DNA of 64,000 nt from Methylotuvimicrobium sp. KM2. GTDB lineage: Bacteria > Pseudomonadota > Gammaproteobacteria > Methylococcales > Methylomonadaceae. Position numbers and translations under genes: made by a program. Numbering within the stretch: the stretch's first letter is position 1; every line of letters starts with the position of its first letter. The stretch is taken from positions 3,790,300 through 3,854,299 of the forward strand of contig NZ_CP150634.1 in NCBI RefSeq assembly GCF_038051925.1, read 5' to 3'. Below, one piece after another: positions 48,401-57,179 of the stretch. The notes beneath the pieces are model-generated. The model made no database searches. It worked only from the letters and a program-made list of their open reading frames with translations, and had not been told where the DNA came from.

Positions 48401-48923
48401 CTTTACCGACACGTTGCAACTCGAGATAAAAGGAATCTTCGAATAAATGACTCCATCCCTCGGCCAGGCGTTTGGCCTCGTCGACATTTTCCGCCAACAA
48501 GGCCCTGCCGATATCGCCGCTCATGGCTCCTGATAAGGCGATCAGCCCATTGTGATTGTCGGTGATCCATTCGCGCTGAACCATAGGCACGCCTTGATGC
48601 TGCCCTTCCTGATAAGACTTTGAAATCAATTCGGTCAGCGTCGTATAACCATTAAGGTTTTTAACCAACAGCGTTAGACAGTAAGGCGATGACGGATCGT
48701 CTGGATTGAAGATGTGTACATCGGCGCCGGAAACAGGCTTTATCCCTTGCCCTAGCGCGGCGCGGTAGAATTTGACCAACGAAAATAGATTGGATTGTTC
48801 GGTAACCGCGACGGCCGGCATGTTCATGTCGGCTAAGGCTTTAATCAGCGGCTTGATTCGAACAATACCGTCGACCAATGAAAATTCGGTATGAACTCTA
48901 AGATGAACGAATGAAGGTTGCAT
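45429..48923 (-). CDS. dnaE: DNA polymerase III alpha subunit
   Basis: Replicative polymerase catalytic subunit, 1164 aa (E. coli 1160). The PHP domain begins SFVHLRVHTEFSLVDG. Polymerase aspartates lie in PDFDVDFCMDRRDEVIDY; other family blocks are GPGRGSGAGSLVAYVL, HAGGVVISP and GYGFNKSHSAAYALVAYQTA. An OB-fold and C-terminal tau-binding region follow. ATG 48923. It is the last gene of the minus-strand bamA-skp-fabZ-lpxA-rnhB-dnaE run; its stop lies in CCCCTCACC-type sequence at the edge of the heptamer region. Confidence 0.97.
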   Translation of the reverse strand: MQPSFVHLRVHTEFSLVDGIVRIKPLIKALADMNMPAVAVTEQSNLFSLVKFYRAALGQGIKPVSGADVHIFNPDDPSSPYCLTLLVKNLNGYTTLTELISKSYQEGQHQGVPMVQREWITDNHNGLIALSGAMSGDIGRALLAENVDEAKRLAEGWSHLFEDSFYLELQRVGKAEEERYVAAAVDLAQQMELPVVATNDVRFIRPEDFDAHEVRVCIHQGRVLDDNRRPKDYTNQQYLRSGEEMQGLFADIPEALENSVEIAKRCNLELTLGENYLPDFPVPEGMTIDDYLIEVSRQGLEERLQQHPAFGSGSEEENRRVYYDRLETELKVITQMGFPGYFLIVADFIQWAKNNAIPVGPGRGSGAGSLVAYVLKITDLDPIEFDLLFERFLNPERVSMPDFDVDFCMDRRDEVIDYVARHYGRDHVAQIITYGSMAAKAVVRDVGRVLGFSYGFVDRLAKLIPFEIGMTLTKALQDSPDLKQLYETEEEVKTLIDMARSLEGVSRNAGKHAGGVVISPTKLTDFTPLYCEQGGGNLVTQFDKDDVEAVGLVKFDFLGLRTLTIIDWALETINLKKQQIGEAIVDISTIPRDDSASYELLKKAQTTAVFQLESRGMKELIKKLKPDCFDDIIALVALFRPGPLESGMVDDYINVKHGAKAEYAHPMLEPILKSTNGVILYQEQVMQIARELAGYTLGGADMLRRAMGKKKPEEMAKQREIFTEGAVANNIEESVATYIFDLMEKFAGYGFNKSHSAAYALVAYQTAWLKAHYPAEFMAAVLSSDMDNTDKVVVLIEECREMKLAICPPDLNESNYRFTVNDKGQIVYGIGAIKGVGESAIEDLLKEREANGSYAGLYDLCKRVDLRKVNRRVLEALIRAGAFDRIDANRAAHLAELPIALRVAEQYGKMAQTGQNDLFGLGMPDEDDRIQEDVYTTQAEPWTESERLAAEKQTLGLFLTGHPITQYESELKHIVHGKIGKILGDVERTRGKMEARTAGLVVELRTRQNKNGKTMGFATLDDRSGRLELAIFGDSYERYRDLLSKDALLVAEGGVAIDDFSGMLRLTVDKLYSIEDARNQYARCLSLQWANTNEQRDAKSFVDKLDDTLQPFKGGSCPIVLAYRSATAKSSLQFGDEWRVHPSDELVLRLKRLLGADAVEVRYR

Positions 48924-49063
48924 GTTGAATGAGGTATTATCGCGCGGAGGCGCAGGGGCGCGGAGAAGTGCAGAACCTAAGCCCTGTTAATCATTAACGA
49001 AATGACGCGGCAAAATATGATTTTAGAAATACGGAATGCCCCATGCACTTTTTCAATCCGGTA

Positions 49064-49224
49064 TTATACTCATCGTATATCAAAATTCGGCGCCGGGGTG
49101 TCCGTCAAAGGACGCCGTGAATACGTCCCTGTAGGCTCTATGCCAGCTCCATGCTGGCAAAGCCTTTGTCGAACACCCCGACGCCTCCTCTGGCATTGCC
49201 GAAATTTGAAGTGGGAAAGGTATA
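49064..49224. repeat. Family A element between rnhB and dnaE
   Basis: Left end ATACTCATCGTATATCAAAA, right end CCGAAATTTGAAGTGGGAAA then GGTAT. Internal palindromic pieces include GGTGTCCGTCAAAGGACGCC and GCCAGCTCCATGCTGGC. About 160 bp, complete, in the gap between two codirectional genes. Confidence 0.8.
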
Positions 49225-49262
49225 ATCTGCGAGCCTCAGCGCCACTGCGCGAGAAATTTTTG

Positions 49263-49823
49263 TTAGAGCAGAGCCTTAACCGGAGCGAACGATTTTCTGT
49301 GAAACGGCGTAATACCCAACTGCATTAATTGTTGCCGATGCAATGGGGTCGGATAGCCTTTATGCAAATTGAAACCATAGCCTGGATAAAGCCGCTCCAA
49401 AAACAGCATCTCTTTGTCTCTAGCGACCTTGGCCAATATTGAAGCCGCGGAAACTTCCGGCACATTCGAATCGGCTTTGACCATGGCCTCTCCTGGTAAA
49501 TCGATCGGGGGATAGCGACTGCCGTCAACGATAATCCAATCGGGAACCGGATCGATCATGGCGATCGCTCTTGCCATCGCCAACAGCGCCGCGTGCAGAA
49601 TATTGATGCGATCGATCTCGCTCGGTTCCGCCCGCGCCACGGCCCAACATAGCGCATCCCGCCGGATGGTCAACGCCAGTGCTTCACGCTGCTTTTCGGA
49701 AATCTTCTTCGAATCCTTCAAACCAGCAATCGGCTTATCCGGGTCTAAAACAACTGCCGCTGCGAATACGGCGCCGGCAAGACACCCTCGACCGACTTCG
49801 TCGACTCCGGCAACTCTTTGCAT
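49263..49823 (-). CDS. rnhB: Ribonuclease HII
   Basis: Removes ribonucleotides and RNA primers from DNA. 186 aa, family length. Acidic active-site motif GVDEVGRGCLAGAV (D and E) near the N-terminus, WIIVDGSRYPPID with a further Asp, and ASILAKVARDKEM plus YPGYGFNLHKGYPTPLHRQ at the C-terminal side. ATG 49823 is two bases after the lpxA stop, so it is cotranslated. In E. coli lpxB lies between lpxA and rnhB; it is absent here. Confidence 0.95.
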   Translation of the reverse strand: MQRVAGVDEVGRGCLAGAVFAAAVVLDPDKPIAGLKDSKKISEKQREALALTIRRDALCWAVARAEPSEIDRINILHAALLAMARAIAMIDPVPDWIIVDGSRYPPIDLPGEAMVKADSNVPEVSAASILAKVARDKEMLFLERLYPGYGFNLHKGYPTPLHRQQLMQLGITPFHRKSFAPVKALL

Positions 49824-49825
49824 AG

Positions 49826-50596
49826 TTATCGTAAAATGCCCCTAGTCACATTCCGCAGAAAACTGACCATCGTCGACAACTCGTCGCTGTCGCCGGCCAT
49901 GCCTTCCATTTCCTCGATTGCATCTTCGAGCTTTAGGTTCATTTTATAAAGAATTTTATAGGCTTTTCTGATTTGCCGAACGGCCTCCGGCGACACGCCA
50001 TTGCGCTCCATACCTACTGAATTGATGCCGTGCGGGCGCGTTGGACGACCGCCGACCATCACGAAGGGCGGTATGTCCTGCGTAATCGCGCTACCCATCG
50101 CCGAAAAACTGTATTGTCCTATTTGGGTAAATTGATGAACCAGCGTGAAACCGCCGAGTATTGCGTGGTCGCATAAATGCACATGGCCGGCCAGCGACGC
50201 ACCGTTAGCCATAATTACATGATCGCCGATCACGCAATCGTGAGCGACATGCGTATACGCCATAAACAAGTTATCGGAACCGATCTGCGTTAAGCTGCGG
50301 TCCTGCAATGTCCCTCTATGCATCGTCACGAATTCTCGAATGACATTCCTATCGCCTATTTCAAGCCGAGTTACCTCGGAAGCATATTTTTTATCTTGAG
50401 GATCTTCGCCTATCGAGGAAAATTGATAAATCCGATTATCCTTGCCTATACTGGTCGGCCCGTTGATGACGACATGAGGCCCTATAACCGTACCTGCGCC
50501 AATTGTGACATCCGGGCCTATGATCGAGAACGGACCGACAGTGACATCATCGGCTAATTGGGCGCGCTCGTTAATAACTGCTCTTGAATCTATCAA
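49826..50596 (-). CDS. lpxA: UDP-N-acetylglucosamine acyltransferase LpxA
   Basis: First step of lipid A synthesis; cytosolic trimer with a left-handed beta-helix of hexapeptide repeats. I choose TTG 50596, giving a start that aligns with the family (I-D-S-R-A), 256 aa, overlapping fabZ by nothing; a longer frame opens 84 bases upstream inside fabZ. Conserved: VVINGPTSIGKDNRIYQFSS, the catalytic histidine in HVAHDCVIGDH, NGASLAGHVHLCDHAILGG and the C-terminal helical domain. fabZ precedes and rnhB follows, both tightly spaced. lpxB, normally next, is absent. Confidence 0.92.
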   Translation of the reverse strand: MIDSRAVINERAQLADDVTVGPFSIIGPDVTIGAGTVIGPHVVINGPTSIGKDNRIYQFSSIGEDPQDKKYASEVTRLEIGDRNVIREFVTMHRGTLQDRSLTQIGSDNLFMAYTHVAHDCVIGDHVIMANGASLAGHVHLCDHAILGGFTLVHQFTQIGQYSFSAMGSAITQDIPPFVMVGGRPTRPHGINSVGMERNGVSPEAVRQIRKAYKILYKMNLKLEDAIEEMEGMAGDSDELSTMVSFLRNVTRGILR

Positions 50597-50598
50597 AA

Positions 50599-51042
50599 TC
50601 AATTCACCGCCGCGGCACACATAATGTTGGCACTGGCCACGAATTCGCCTTCCACTTCGGCTCGGCAATCGAACGACCAAATATTGCGTTTACTTTTAAC
50701 GAATTTGGCTTCCAGCATCAATTGGTCGCCGGGACTCACCGGCCTCTTGAATCTAGCATTATCGATACCCACCAAATAATAAGTCATACCTTTTCCCAAA
50801 TTGGGATCTGTTTCCGACGCCAACAAACCGGTCGCTTGCGCCAATGCTTCCAAAATCAGTACACCGGGCATTATCGGCAAATGCGGAAAATGCCCTTGAA
50901 AAAAGGGCTCATTGTAAGTCACGTTTTTAACGGCCAACAATCTGACGCCGGGTTCACATTCGACCACTTTATCGACCAATAAAAAGGGATAGCGATGCGG
51001 TAAAAACTCTTGAATTTGTAAAATATCTAGCTTGATAGACAT
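50599..51042 (-). CDS. fabZ: 3-hydroxyacyl-ACP dehydratase FabZ
   Basis: Hot-dog fold dehydratase of fatty acid elongation. 147 aa. Starts [20 protein letters not shown]; the catalytic histidine is in [15 protein letters not shown] and the catalytic glutamate in [14 protein letters not shown] 51042. Its stop is adjacent to the lpxA TTG start. In most relatives lpxD precedes fabZ; here skp does, after a 73-bp gap. Confidence 0.96.
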   Translation of the reverse strand: MSIKLDILQIQEFLPHRYPFLLVDKVVECEPGVRLLAVKNVTYNEPFFQGHFPHLPIMPGVLILEALAQATGLLASETDPNLGKGMTYYLVGIDNARFKRPVSPGDQLMLEAKFVKSKRNIWSFDCRAEVEGEFVASANIMCAAAVN

Positions 51043-51115
51043 GGATGATAAAGTGTTATTATTGGTTGATAGGTGATTCCGGCAACTTTAGCCTTTTGCT
51101 TTCATAACACCTGAA

Positions 51116-51616
51116 TTAATCAGGCATTGCAGACAGTTTTTGCTGAATTTGATTGGTGACATCGACCGTTTCGCTCGCATAAATAACCCCTTCGGTCAGC
51201 AATAAATCGAAACTTTGACTCTTGGCCAATTCGCGGATCGCTTCGACAATTTTGCGCTGTAATTTGCCCAGCTCTTCATTGCGGCGAATATTGAAATCTT
51301 CACTGAACTCTTGCTGGCTTCTTTTAAATTCGCGTTGTTTATTAAGAATGTCTTTTTCCAGATTTCTTCTTTCGGAATCGCCCATGACCGCCGCATCCCT
51401 GTTCAATCTTTCCTCAAGATTCTTGATATCGTTTTGCTGAGCGACAAGCTGCTTGTCCCTCGGAGAAAATTCTTGCTCCAAACGTTTTTTGGCTTTTTCG
51501 GCCTGAGGCGCCTTTTCCAAAACTGCCGGAATATTGACAAAACCGATCTTCAATTCCGCCCAAGCCATATTGGCGCTCAACAGTAAAACCAAAAATAAAA
51601 CAAATTTATTTTTCAT
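51116..51616 (-). CDS. skp: Periplasmic chaperone Skp/OmpH
   Basis: 166 aa, trimeric chaperone that carries unfolded outer-membrane proteins to BamA. Signal peptide MKNKFVLFLVLLLSANMAWA, then the ELKIGFVNIPAVLEKAPQAE start of the OmpH domain and a long alpha-helical tentacle region rich in charged residues (AKKRLEQEFSPRDKQ, RRNLEKDILNKQREFKRSQ). ATG 51616. It follows bamA on the same strand after about 260 bp without other features, and precedes fabZ. Confidence 0.93.
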   Translation of the reverse strand: MKNKFVLFLVLLLSANMAWAELKIGFVNIPAVLEKAPQAEKAKKRLEQEFSPRDKQLVAQQNDIKNLEERLNRDAAVMGDSERRNLEKDILNKQREFKRSQQEFSEDFNIRRNEELGKLQRKIVEAIRELAKSQSFDLLLTEGVIYASETVDVTNQIQQKLSAMPD

Positions 51617-51874
51617 TATCGAACTCGTAATTTAAATTAAAAAATAGTATCCATAAACGGACAATCCTGCGATGTAACCGCCAAATTATAGGTGATAACC
51701 CGCTTAAACCAAAAATATACTTCTGTTAACCCGGCCTTAACAAAGGTAGTGCCTACGGTCTAAATTATTGAAGCATAAGAATTAAAAAACGCACCAAAAA
51801 TGGTTTCGTAGTGCCGTAAAATTTTTATTGCTTTAATATTCAATATCTTATGCACGGAAAATATTAAAGCTGGG

Positions 51875-54157
51875 TTAAAATCCGGAACCGAAGGAGAACT
51901 GGAAGATTCTCTCGTCATCGCCTTCTTGAAGATTCAGTGGCTTACCTGCACTGACCGCAATCGCGCCGAACGGCGATAACCATTCGCCGGATATACCGAC
52001 CGAGTAACGCATATCTCCTCCGATATTGCTAGGGCTGTTGGAAACCGTACCTACATCGAGAAAAGTGCCAAGCCGGACCGACTTGAGATCCTTCATGAAC
52101 GGAATCGGAAAAAACACTTCGGCGCTGCCGGCCACTTTGGTTGATCCGCCGAATGGTCGTCCTTGCGAGTCTCGCGGACCCAAGGTGTTGTCGTTAAAGC
52201 CGCGCACAGAGCGCACGCCGCCGGCAAAATAATGCTCGAAAAACGGCAAGTCATCGGTCTTGCCGTAGCCGTCGCCGTAAGCCAATTCCGCACTTAAACT
52301 AAACGTTAAATCCTTCGCGATCGGAAAATATTGTTGCTGTTTATAACTAACTTTGTAATATTCCAAATCGCTGCCCGGCACGGTCCCTAACGCGGATAGT
52401 CGGTACTGACCGCCTTCGGTCGGAAAAATCGCACGATTCAATGTGTCGTAGGTCCAACCGATCGACGGCGACAACGTGATAAAAGTATCGCCTTCCTTTT
52501 TTAGAAAATCTCTTACTTCTCTCGCTGTAAAGCCGGTTTCCTTGAGCGAGGTATGTCTAAGATCGATATTGAAGTTGAGTCGGTTAAATTCGCTGAGCGG
52601 GATGCCGAAATTGGCTCCTGCATTCGCCACGTCGGTCAGATAGCTGGAAATATTAGCCTGCTGCGCATCGGTGGTCCGGTAACCGATATCGTAGCCGAGA
52701 CTGACGCCGTCCAACGTAAAATAAGGATCATAAAAACCGAATCGATAATTGGTCGAAATATCACTGTTGTTAAACGCTAAATTAAGCCGCTTACCGGAAC
52801 CGAAAACGTTATCCTGGGAAACGTTGGCATTAACGATAATACCTTGTACTTGCGAAAAACCGATACCGGCCGTCAAATTACCGGCCGGCCTTTCGGTGAC
52901 CGAATAATTGACATCGATCTGGTCGGCAGTGCCCGAAACAGGCGGCGTTTCGACATTCACCTCTTCGAAATATCCCAAACGCTCGAGACGCACCTTCGAC
53001 CGCTCGATCTTGCTAGTCGATGCCCAACTCGACTCCATTTGCCGCATTTCTCGGCGCAGCACTTCATCGCGCGTCTTGGTATTACCCTTGAAATTAATCC
53101 GGTTGACGTAGACGCGTTTACCCGGATCGACATAAAAAGTCATCGCAACCGTTTTATCGACATCGTTAATTTCAGGCACCATGTTGACATTCGCAAACAC
53201 ATAACCTTCATCGCCCAAGCGATCGGAGATCGCTTTCGAGGTTTCGGTCGCATTCTTGCGGGAAAAAATCTCGCCCGGACCCACTTGCACCAACTCAACC
53301 ACTTCTTCGGGATCGATGATCAGATTACCGGCGACTTTGACTTGCTCCAGCATAAACACATCGCCTTCCTTGACGTTAACGGTGATATAGATTTCTTTTT
53401 TATCAGGGGTAATCGCAACTTGCGTCGATTCAATCGAAAAATTGATATAGCCGCGATCAAGATAATATGAGCGCAGCCGCTCGAGATCCGCCGATAATTT
53501 TTGTTTGGAATATTGATCGTCTTTCGTATAAAACGACAATAAATTACCGGTGCTCAATTCGAAATTATCGAGCAAATCGTCGTTGTCGAAGGAGCGATTG
53601 CCGACAATATTGATTTCCTTGATTTTCGCTACTCGGCCTTCGGAAATATTGATGCGAATACCCACACGATTGCGGGTTAACGGAGAAACTTCGGTATCGA
53701 TTTTGAGGCCGTATTTACCGTGACTAAAATACTGGCGGCTCAATTCTTGCTCGACCTTCTCGAGCATTTGTTGATTGAATACCTTGCCCTCGGCAAGCCC
53801 AATATTATTCAAAGCCTTGAGCAAGTCTTCGGAGCTAATATCCTTATTGCCTTCGAAGATGATTTTAGCGATCGATGGCCGCTCCGTAACATTGACGATC
53901 AGCGTCGAACCTTCCCTCGCCAGCGAAACATCCTTGAAAAATCCGGTTTTAAATAAGGCCCTAACCGCGTCAGGAATTCGATCCTCCGATAAAAACTCAC
54001 CAACATTGACCGGAAGATAATTGTATACGGTCCCCGCAGAAATTCGCTGCAAGCCATTGACCTGAATATTATCGACCACAAATCCATCGTCGCCTTTAAC
54101 CGCTTGGGAAACAACCAGAAACAGGAGAAAAAGGCGCGTAAAATTCTTTAAATTCAT
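51875..54157 (-). CDS. bamA: Outer-membrane assembly factor BamA
   Basis: 760 aa. Signal peptide at residues 1-22 (ends about VKG), then five POTRA domains (about 24-420; FVVDNIQVNGLQRISAGTVY opens POTRA1, RVYVNRINFKGNTKTRDEVL opens POTRA5), and a 16-stranded barrel with VRGFNDNTLGPRDSQGRPFGG, the conserved loop 6 (VRGF). It ends in FQFSFGSGF with the C-terminal aromatic of OMPs. ATG 54157. In relatives rseP lies upstream; here a heptamer region and zapE do. Confidence 0.97.
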   Translation of the reverse strand: MNLKNFTRLFLLFLVVSQAVKGDDGFVVDNIQVNGLQRISAGTVYNYLPVNVGEFLSEDRIPDAVRALFKTGFFKDVSLAREGSTLIVNVTERPSIAKIIFEGNKDISSEDLLKALNNIGLAEGKVFNQQMLEKVEQELSRQYFSHGKYGLKIDTEVSPLTRNRVGIRINISEGRVAKIKEINIVGNRSFDNDDLLDNFELSTGNLLSFYTKDDQYSKQKLSADLERLRSYYLDRGYINFSIESTQVAITPDKKEIYITVNVKEGDVFMLEQVKVAGNLIIDPEEVVELVQVGPGEIFSRKNATETSKAISDRLGDEGYVFANVNMVPEINDVDKTVAMTFYVDPGKRVYVNRINFKGNTKTRDEVLRREMRQMESSWASTSKIERSKVRLERLGYFEEVNVETPPVSGTADQIDVNYSVTERPAGNLTAGIGFSQVQGIIVNANVSQDNVFGSGKRLNLAFNNSDISTNYRFGFYDPYFTLDGVSLGYDIGYRTTDAQQANISSYLTDVANAGANFGIPLSEFNRLNFNIDLRHTSLKETGFTAREVRDFLKKEGDTFITLSPSIGWTYDTLNRAIFPTEGGQYRLSALGTVPGSDLEYYKVSYKQQQYFPIAKDLTFSLSAELAYGDGYGKTDDLPFFEHYFAGGVRSVRGFNDNTLGPRDSQGRPFGGSTKVAGSAEVFFPIPFMKDLKSVRLGTFLDVGTVSNSPSNIGGDMRYSVGISGEWLSPFGAIAVSAGKPLNLQEGDDERIFQFSFGSGF

Positions 54158-54413
54158 GAAGAGGAAGGAAGCATCGATACGATTTAGCTAAAGCGCGATT
54201 ATATCACAGGAGTTTGAACATCCATATTGCCGAAAAGTCATCATTTTCACTGTAAATTTAATGACTTGATGCCTTGAATTGCTATAAATCGAGACAAATT
54301 TCCTTATATTCCAATGAGTCATTGACTAAAGTTATTGCAAGTTGGGAGATTTAATTTGCGGTTAGCGGTGAATAGTAAATAGTGCGACATTTTAACTACT
54401 TGTCAAGCCCTAA
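54158..54413. other. Gap upstream of bamA, no gene
   Basis: Contains no open frame or long repeat until ACTACTTGTCAAG at about 54395, which is shared with the 45.39 kb gap, and a short GTGAATA-type remnant at 54368-54385. The bamA promoter is expected in this stretch on the minus strand but I cannot point to it. Confidence 0.4.
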
Positions 54414-54551
54414 TTTCATCTTTCATCTTTCATCTTTCATCTTTCATCTTTCATCTTTCATCTTTCATCTTTCATCTTTCCTCTTTCCTCTTTCCTCTTT
54501 CCTCTTTCCTCTTTCCTCTTCCCTGCTTACTGCTCACTGCTCACTGCTTTA
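54414..54551. repeat. Heptanucleotide arrays at zapE end
   Basis: Nine TTTCATC units (54414-54476), six TTTCCTC units (54477-54518), then TGCTTAC, TGCTCAC, TGCTCAC, TGCTTTA (54524-54551). The zapE stop TGA (minus, 54543-54541) is in the second TGCTCAC unit. Confidence 0.95.
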
Positions 54552-55671
54552 GATAGTAATCCGACTGCATTTCGATCAATCGCGAAACAGTGCGTTTCAG
54601 GAAAAATGCGCGTATGTTTTCGTCATAGAGCTCTCTAGCCGGAGCCTCGGCACTGCATATAAGAATGACTTTATGAAAATACAAAGCATCGACCAAGGTC
54701 GAAAAACGCTTGGCTTCGTCGTGATTGTCAAAACCGAATTTCGGAATACCGGATACAATCACGACTCTAAAAGCTTGCACGATTTTCAAATAATCGGCCG
54801 GTCCTAACGGTGTCCTGCACATTTCATCGAAGGTGGTCAACGCAACATCACCATGAGCGGCTCTCAGTACGACATTTCTACCCAAAACCTTAAGACTGTA
54901 AGGCTTTAGCGGTGCCGAATGGGTCATTTCGCGATAACACTGCTCTAAAGCCGAAGCCGAGTGTTCGTCGAGCGGGTAAAAATAAGTTTTTTCAGCGCCG
55001 TGAATACGAGTCAAGCGATAATCGTGTTTGGCAACGAGCTCAACGACATCTGCCGAAGCCTTCAACAGCTCGATGAACTTTAAAAACAGCTCCGGAACCA
55101 ATCCGCCTTGATATAAATCATCGGGATGCCGGTTTGAAGTGGTCACAACGACGGTACCGAGATCGAATAAACGACTGAACAAACGATCCAAAATAACGGC
55201 ATTGGCGACATCGATCACATGAAACTCGTCGAAACAAAGCAGTTTTGTCGAGGCATTAATTTCAGCGGCCAGCGAATGAATGATGTCCTGTTTTTTTTCC
55301 TGACGCCAACGATGGGAAAACTCATGAACTTCCAGTATGAACGTATGAAAATGAACCCGGCGTTTTTCCTGAATCGGACAATTATCGTAAAATAAATCCA
55401 TCAACATCGACTTGCCTCGTCCGACTCCGCCGTAGATATACAAACTCTTGCAAGGTTTTCCGCGCGTCGAAGGCAGCCTCAAAAATCCTGACCGGTTTTC
55501 GGATGTCAGTTTATCCAGCATTTCCTGAAGATAATGCAATGCCTCGACCTGGGCCGGATCATAATCGATAAGACCTTGTTCAACCCGCCATCGATATTCA
55601 ACGAGCAACGACTCACCGGTATCTTGTTTAGCTTGAGCCGGAGTCATTTTGCTTAGGAATTTTTTAAACAT
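54541..55671 (-). CDS. zapE: Cell division ATPase ZapE (AFG1-like)
   Basis: 376 aa AAA-like ATPase that interacts with FtsZ under oxidative or low-oxygen conditions. Walker A LYIYGGVGRGKSMLMDLFYD, Walker B LLCFDEFHVIDVANAVIL, sensor TSNRHPDDLYQGGL and the arginine-rich VHFHTFILEVHEFSHRWR are family features. ATG 55671. The last codons and the stop are written in a heptamer array, as for the globin gene, so the C-terminal end may vary between strains. Confidence 0.94.
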   Translation of the reverse strand: MFKKFLSKMTPAQAKQDTGESLLVEYRWRVEQGLIDYDPAQVEALHYLQEMLDKLTSENRSGFLRLPSTRGKPCKSLYIYGGVGRGKSMLMDLFYDNCPIQEKRRVHFHTFILEVHEFSHRWRQEKKQDIIHSLAAEINASTKLLCFDEFHVIDVANAVILDRLFSRLFDLGTVVVTTSNRHPDDLYQGGLVPELFLKFIELLKASADVVELVAKHDYRLTRIHGAEKTYFYPLDEHSASALEQCYREMTHSAPLKPYSLKVLGRNVVLRAAHGDVALTTFDEMCRTPLGPADYLKIVQAFRVVIVSGIPKFGFDNHDEAKRFSTLVDALYFHKVILICSAEAPARELYDENIRAFFLKRTVSRLIEMQSDYYLKQ

Positions 55672-55734
55672 GGGATGGCTTTTAAAAACCGCCTGGGTTT
55701 TCTCGACAAAATAAACCGATTATCCTAAATTCTG

Positions 55735-55800
55735 CAGTTTAACCATGAAGCACTTTAAGCTCATGAATGATTTCAAGGAATTACCCTAACCTGTGAAAGC
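55735..55800. repeat. Family D fragment
   Basis: CTGCAGTTTAACCATGAAGC then TTCAAGGAATTACC matches one end of the 175-bp family D unit (32.1 and 63.6 kb). The rest is missing. It lies in the gap upstream of zapE. Confidence 0.6.
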
Positions 55801-55894
55801 CGCAACCGAGCAAAATAGCATTGCCATAAAATCCATAAACATGACCGCGCAAGCATTGCAACCGAGCTCCGATCAAATTGTAAAGCAGACTGCG

Positions 55895-56269
55895 TTACTG
55901 CTTTCCTTTCAACAAACTCTCGAGATTCGCGAAAGGGCTGAAAGTCGCGGTTTTACCGCTGTCTTTAGCTGAACCGGTATTGTAATGCGCATGCTCATAG
56001 CGGGCATGTTCGTTGTCATGGCAATACAGACACAATAACTCCCAATTACTGCCGTCCGCCGGATTATTATCATGATTGTGATCGCGATGATGCACAGTCA
56101 ATTCCCTGACATTGCTATGATCGAATTCCCTCGCGCAACGGCCGCAAATCCACGGATACATTTTCAGCGCTTTTTCACGGTAACCCTTTTCCCGTTCGGC
56201 CTGACCGCGGCGTGCATCGAGAACGATTTGATCGAGTTTGGTTTTATCCAAAGTTTTTTTAGTCGGCAT
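55895..56269 (-). CDS. yajD: HNH nuclease family protein YajD
   Basis: 124 aa, close in length to E. coli YajD (115). HNH features: CGRCAREF and LLCLYCHDNEHARYEH supply zinc cysteines, VHHRDHNHDNNPADGSNWE supplies the H-N core. Role in the cell is not established; likely a DNA-binding nuclease or repair factor. ATG 56269. It follows the PRPP-synthetase homologue on the same strand. Confidence 0.92.
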   Translation of the reverse strand: MPTKKTLDKTKLDQIVLDARRGQAEREKGYREKALKMYPWICGRCAREFDHSNVRELTVHHRDHNHDNNPADGSNWELLCLYCHDNEHARYEHAHYNTGSAKDSGKTATFSPFANLESLLKGKQ

Positions 56270-56299
56270 GAAATCACCTTATTATTAATGCAATTGAGA

Positions 56300-57175
56300 C
56301 TATAAAATCGACCGGACCGCTTCGCTCAACAACGCATCGAGCTTGATGCAAGATGTCGGGTGTTCGATACTGTCCGTACTCCAAATTTCTTTGACGCCTG
56401 CCGCGCGAATATGCGCCTCGGCATCGCCGCAAAACAACGGATGCGTAATCGCGGCATAAACGGCACGCGCACCGGCATTTTGCAATAAACCGATCGTTCG
56501 AGCCAGTGTCCTTCCGGTGCTGGCCATATCGTCGATGATAACGACAAGCTTATCCTTAAACACCTTATCGGGTAAGGTAATTTCGACTTCTCGGTCGCCG
56601 CGTCTGATTTTATCGGCCACCGCATAGTCAAAACCGATTTGTGCGGCAATACCGGATACCCATTGTTCGGATTCGCTGTCCGGGCCGAGCAGAATCGCAT
56701 CGTCGAACTGATTGCGCAAGTAATCGCCAATTACGCTGGCCGCAGACAAACAAACCGCATTTGCAAGCGGAATCGCCTGACGTAAATGAGAAATACGATG
56801 GAGATGCGGATCGACCGTTAGAACATCATCGAATAAATCAGCCAACAACCGACCGACAATGCGTTGACTGACTGCTTCGCCGGGGCGGTTAGCAATATCC
56901 TGACGCATATAACAAAGGTATGGCGTTACCAAGGTAATTCGCTTAGCTCCCAATTCTCTGGCCGTCCGGGCAAACAGCATTAATTCGACCAGCTTGTCGT
57001 TCGGTCGATCGAGACTTCGGCAAACGATGACATGATCGGGCAAGACAGCCGGAAGCCGAACCAAGCTTTCGCCGTCTGGAAAACGGTGTAATACAATGAG
57101 TTCGAACGGCGCGTCAAGTCGGCAAGCCAGTCTCTCGGCTGGTGCGCAATAATCGGGAAAGGCCAATACCAGCAT
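56300..57175 (-). CDS. Ribose-phosphate pyrophosphokinase homologue
   Basis: 291 aa, shorter than canonical Prs (about 315). PRPP-binding loop VVIIDDMASTGRTLART is intact, and RFPDGESLVRLP, YMRQDIANRPGEAVSQRIVG and DPHLHRI (metal/ATP site) resemble Prs. The classical flexible-loop region RQDR is YMRQDI, so catalysis is possible but specificity is uncertain. It is immediately downstream (4 bp) of the phosphorylase gene, so both probably act on ribose phosphates. Housekeeping prs is presumably elsewhere. Confidence 0.85.
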   Translation of the reverse strand: MLVLAFPDYCAPAERLACRLDAPFELIVLHRFPDGESLVRLPAVLPDHVIVCRSLDRPNDKLVELMLFARTARELGAKRITLVTPYLCYMRQDIANRPGEAVSQRIVGRLLADLFDDVLTVDPHLHRISHLRQAIPLANAVCLSAASVIGDYLRNQFDDAILLGPDSESEQWVSGIAAQIGFDYAVADKIRRGDREVEITLPDKVFKDKLVVIIDDMASTGRTLARTIGLLQNAGARAVYAAITHPLFCGDAEAHIRAAGVKEIWSTDSIEHPTSCIKLDALLSEAVRSIL

Positions 57176-57179
57176 GATA

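Noticed and set aside
50597..50680. Extended lpxA start overlapping fabZ
   Set aside because: The extra 28 codons read through fabZ in another frame and have no LpxA similarity; TTG 50596 gives the family start.
54414..54551. CRISPR or coding repeat
   Set aside because: No spacers, and every frame is interrupted or featureless; it is a simple tandem repeat.
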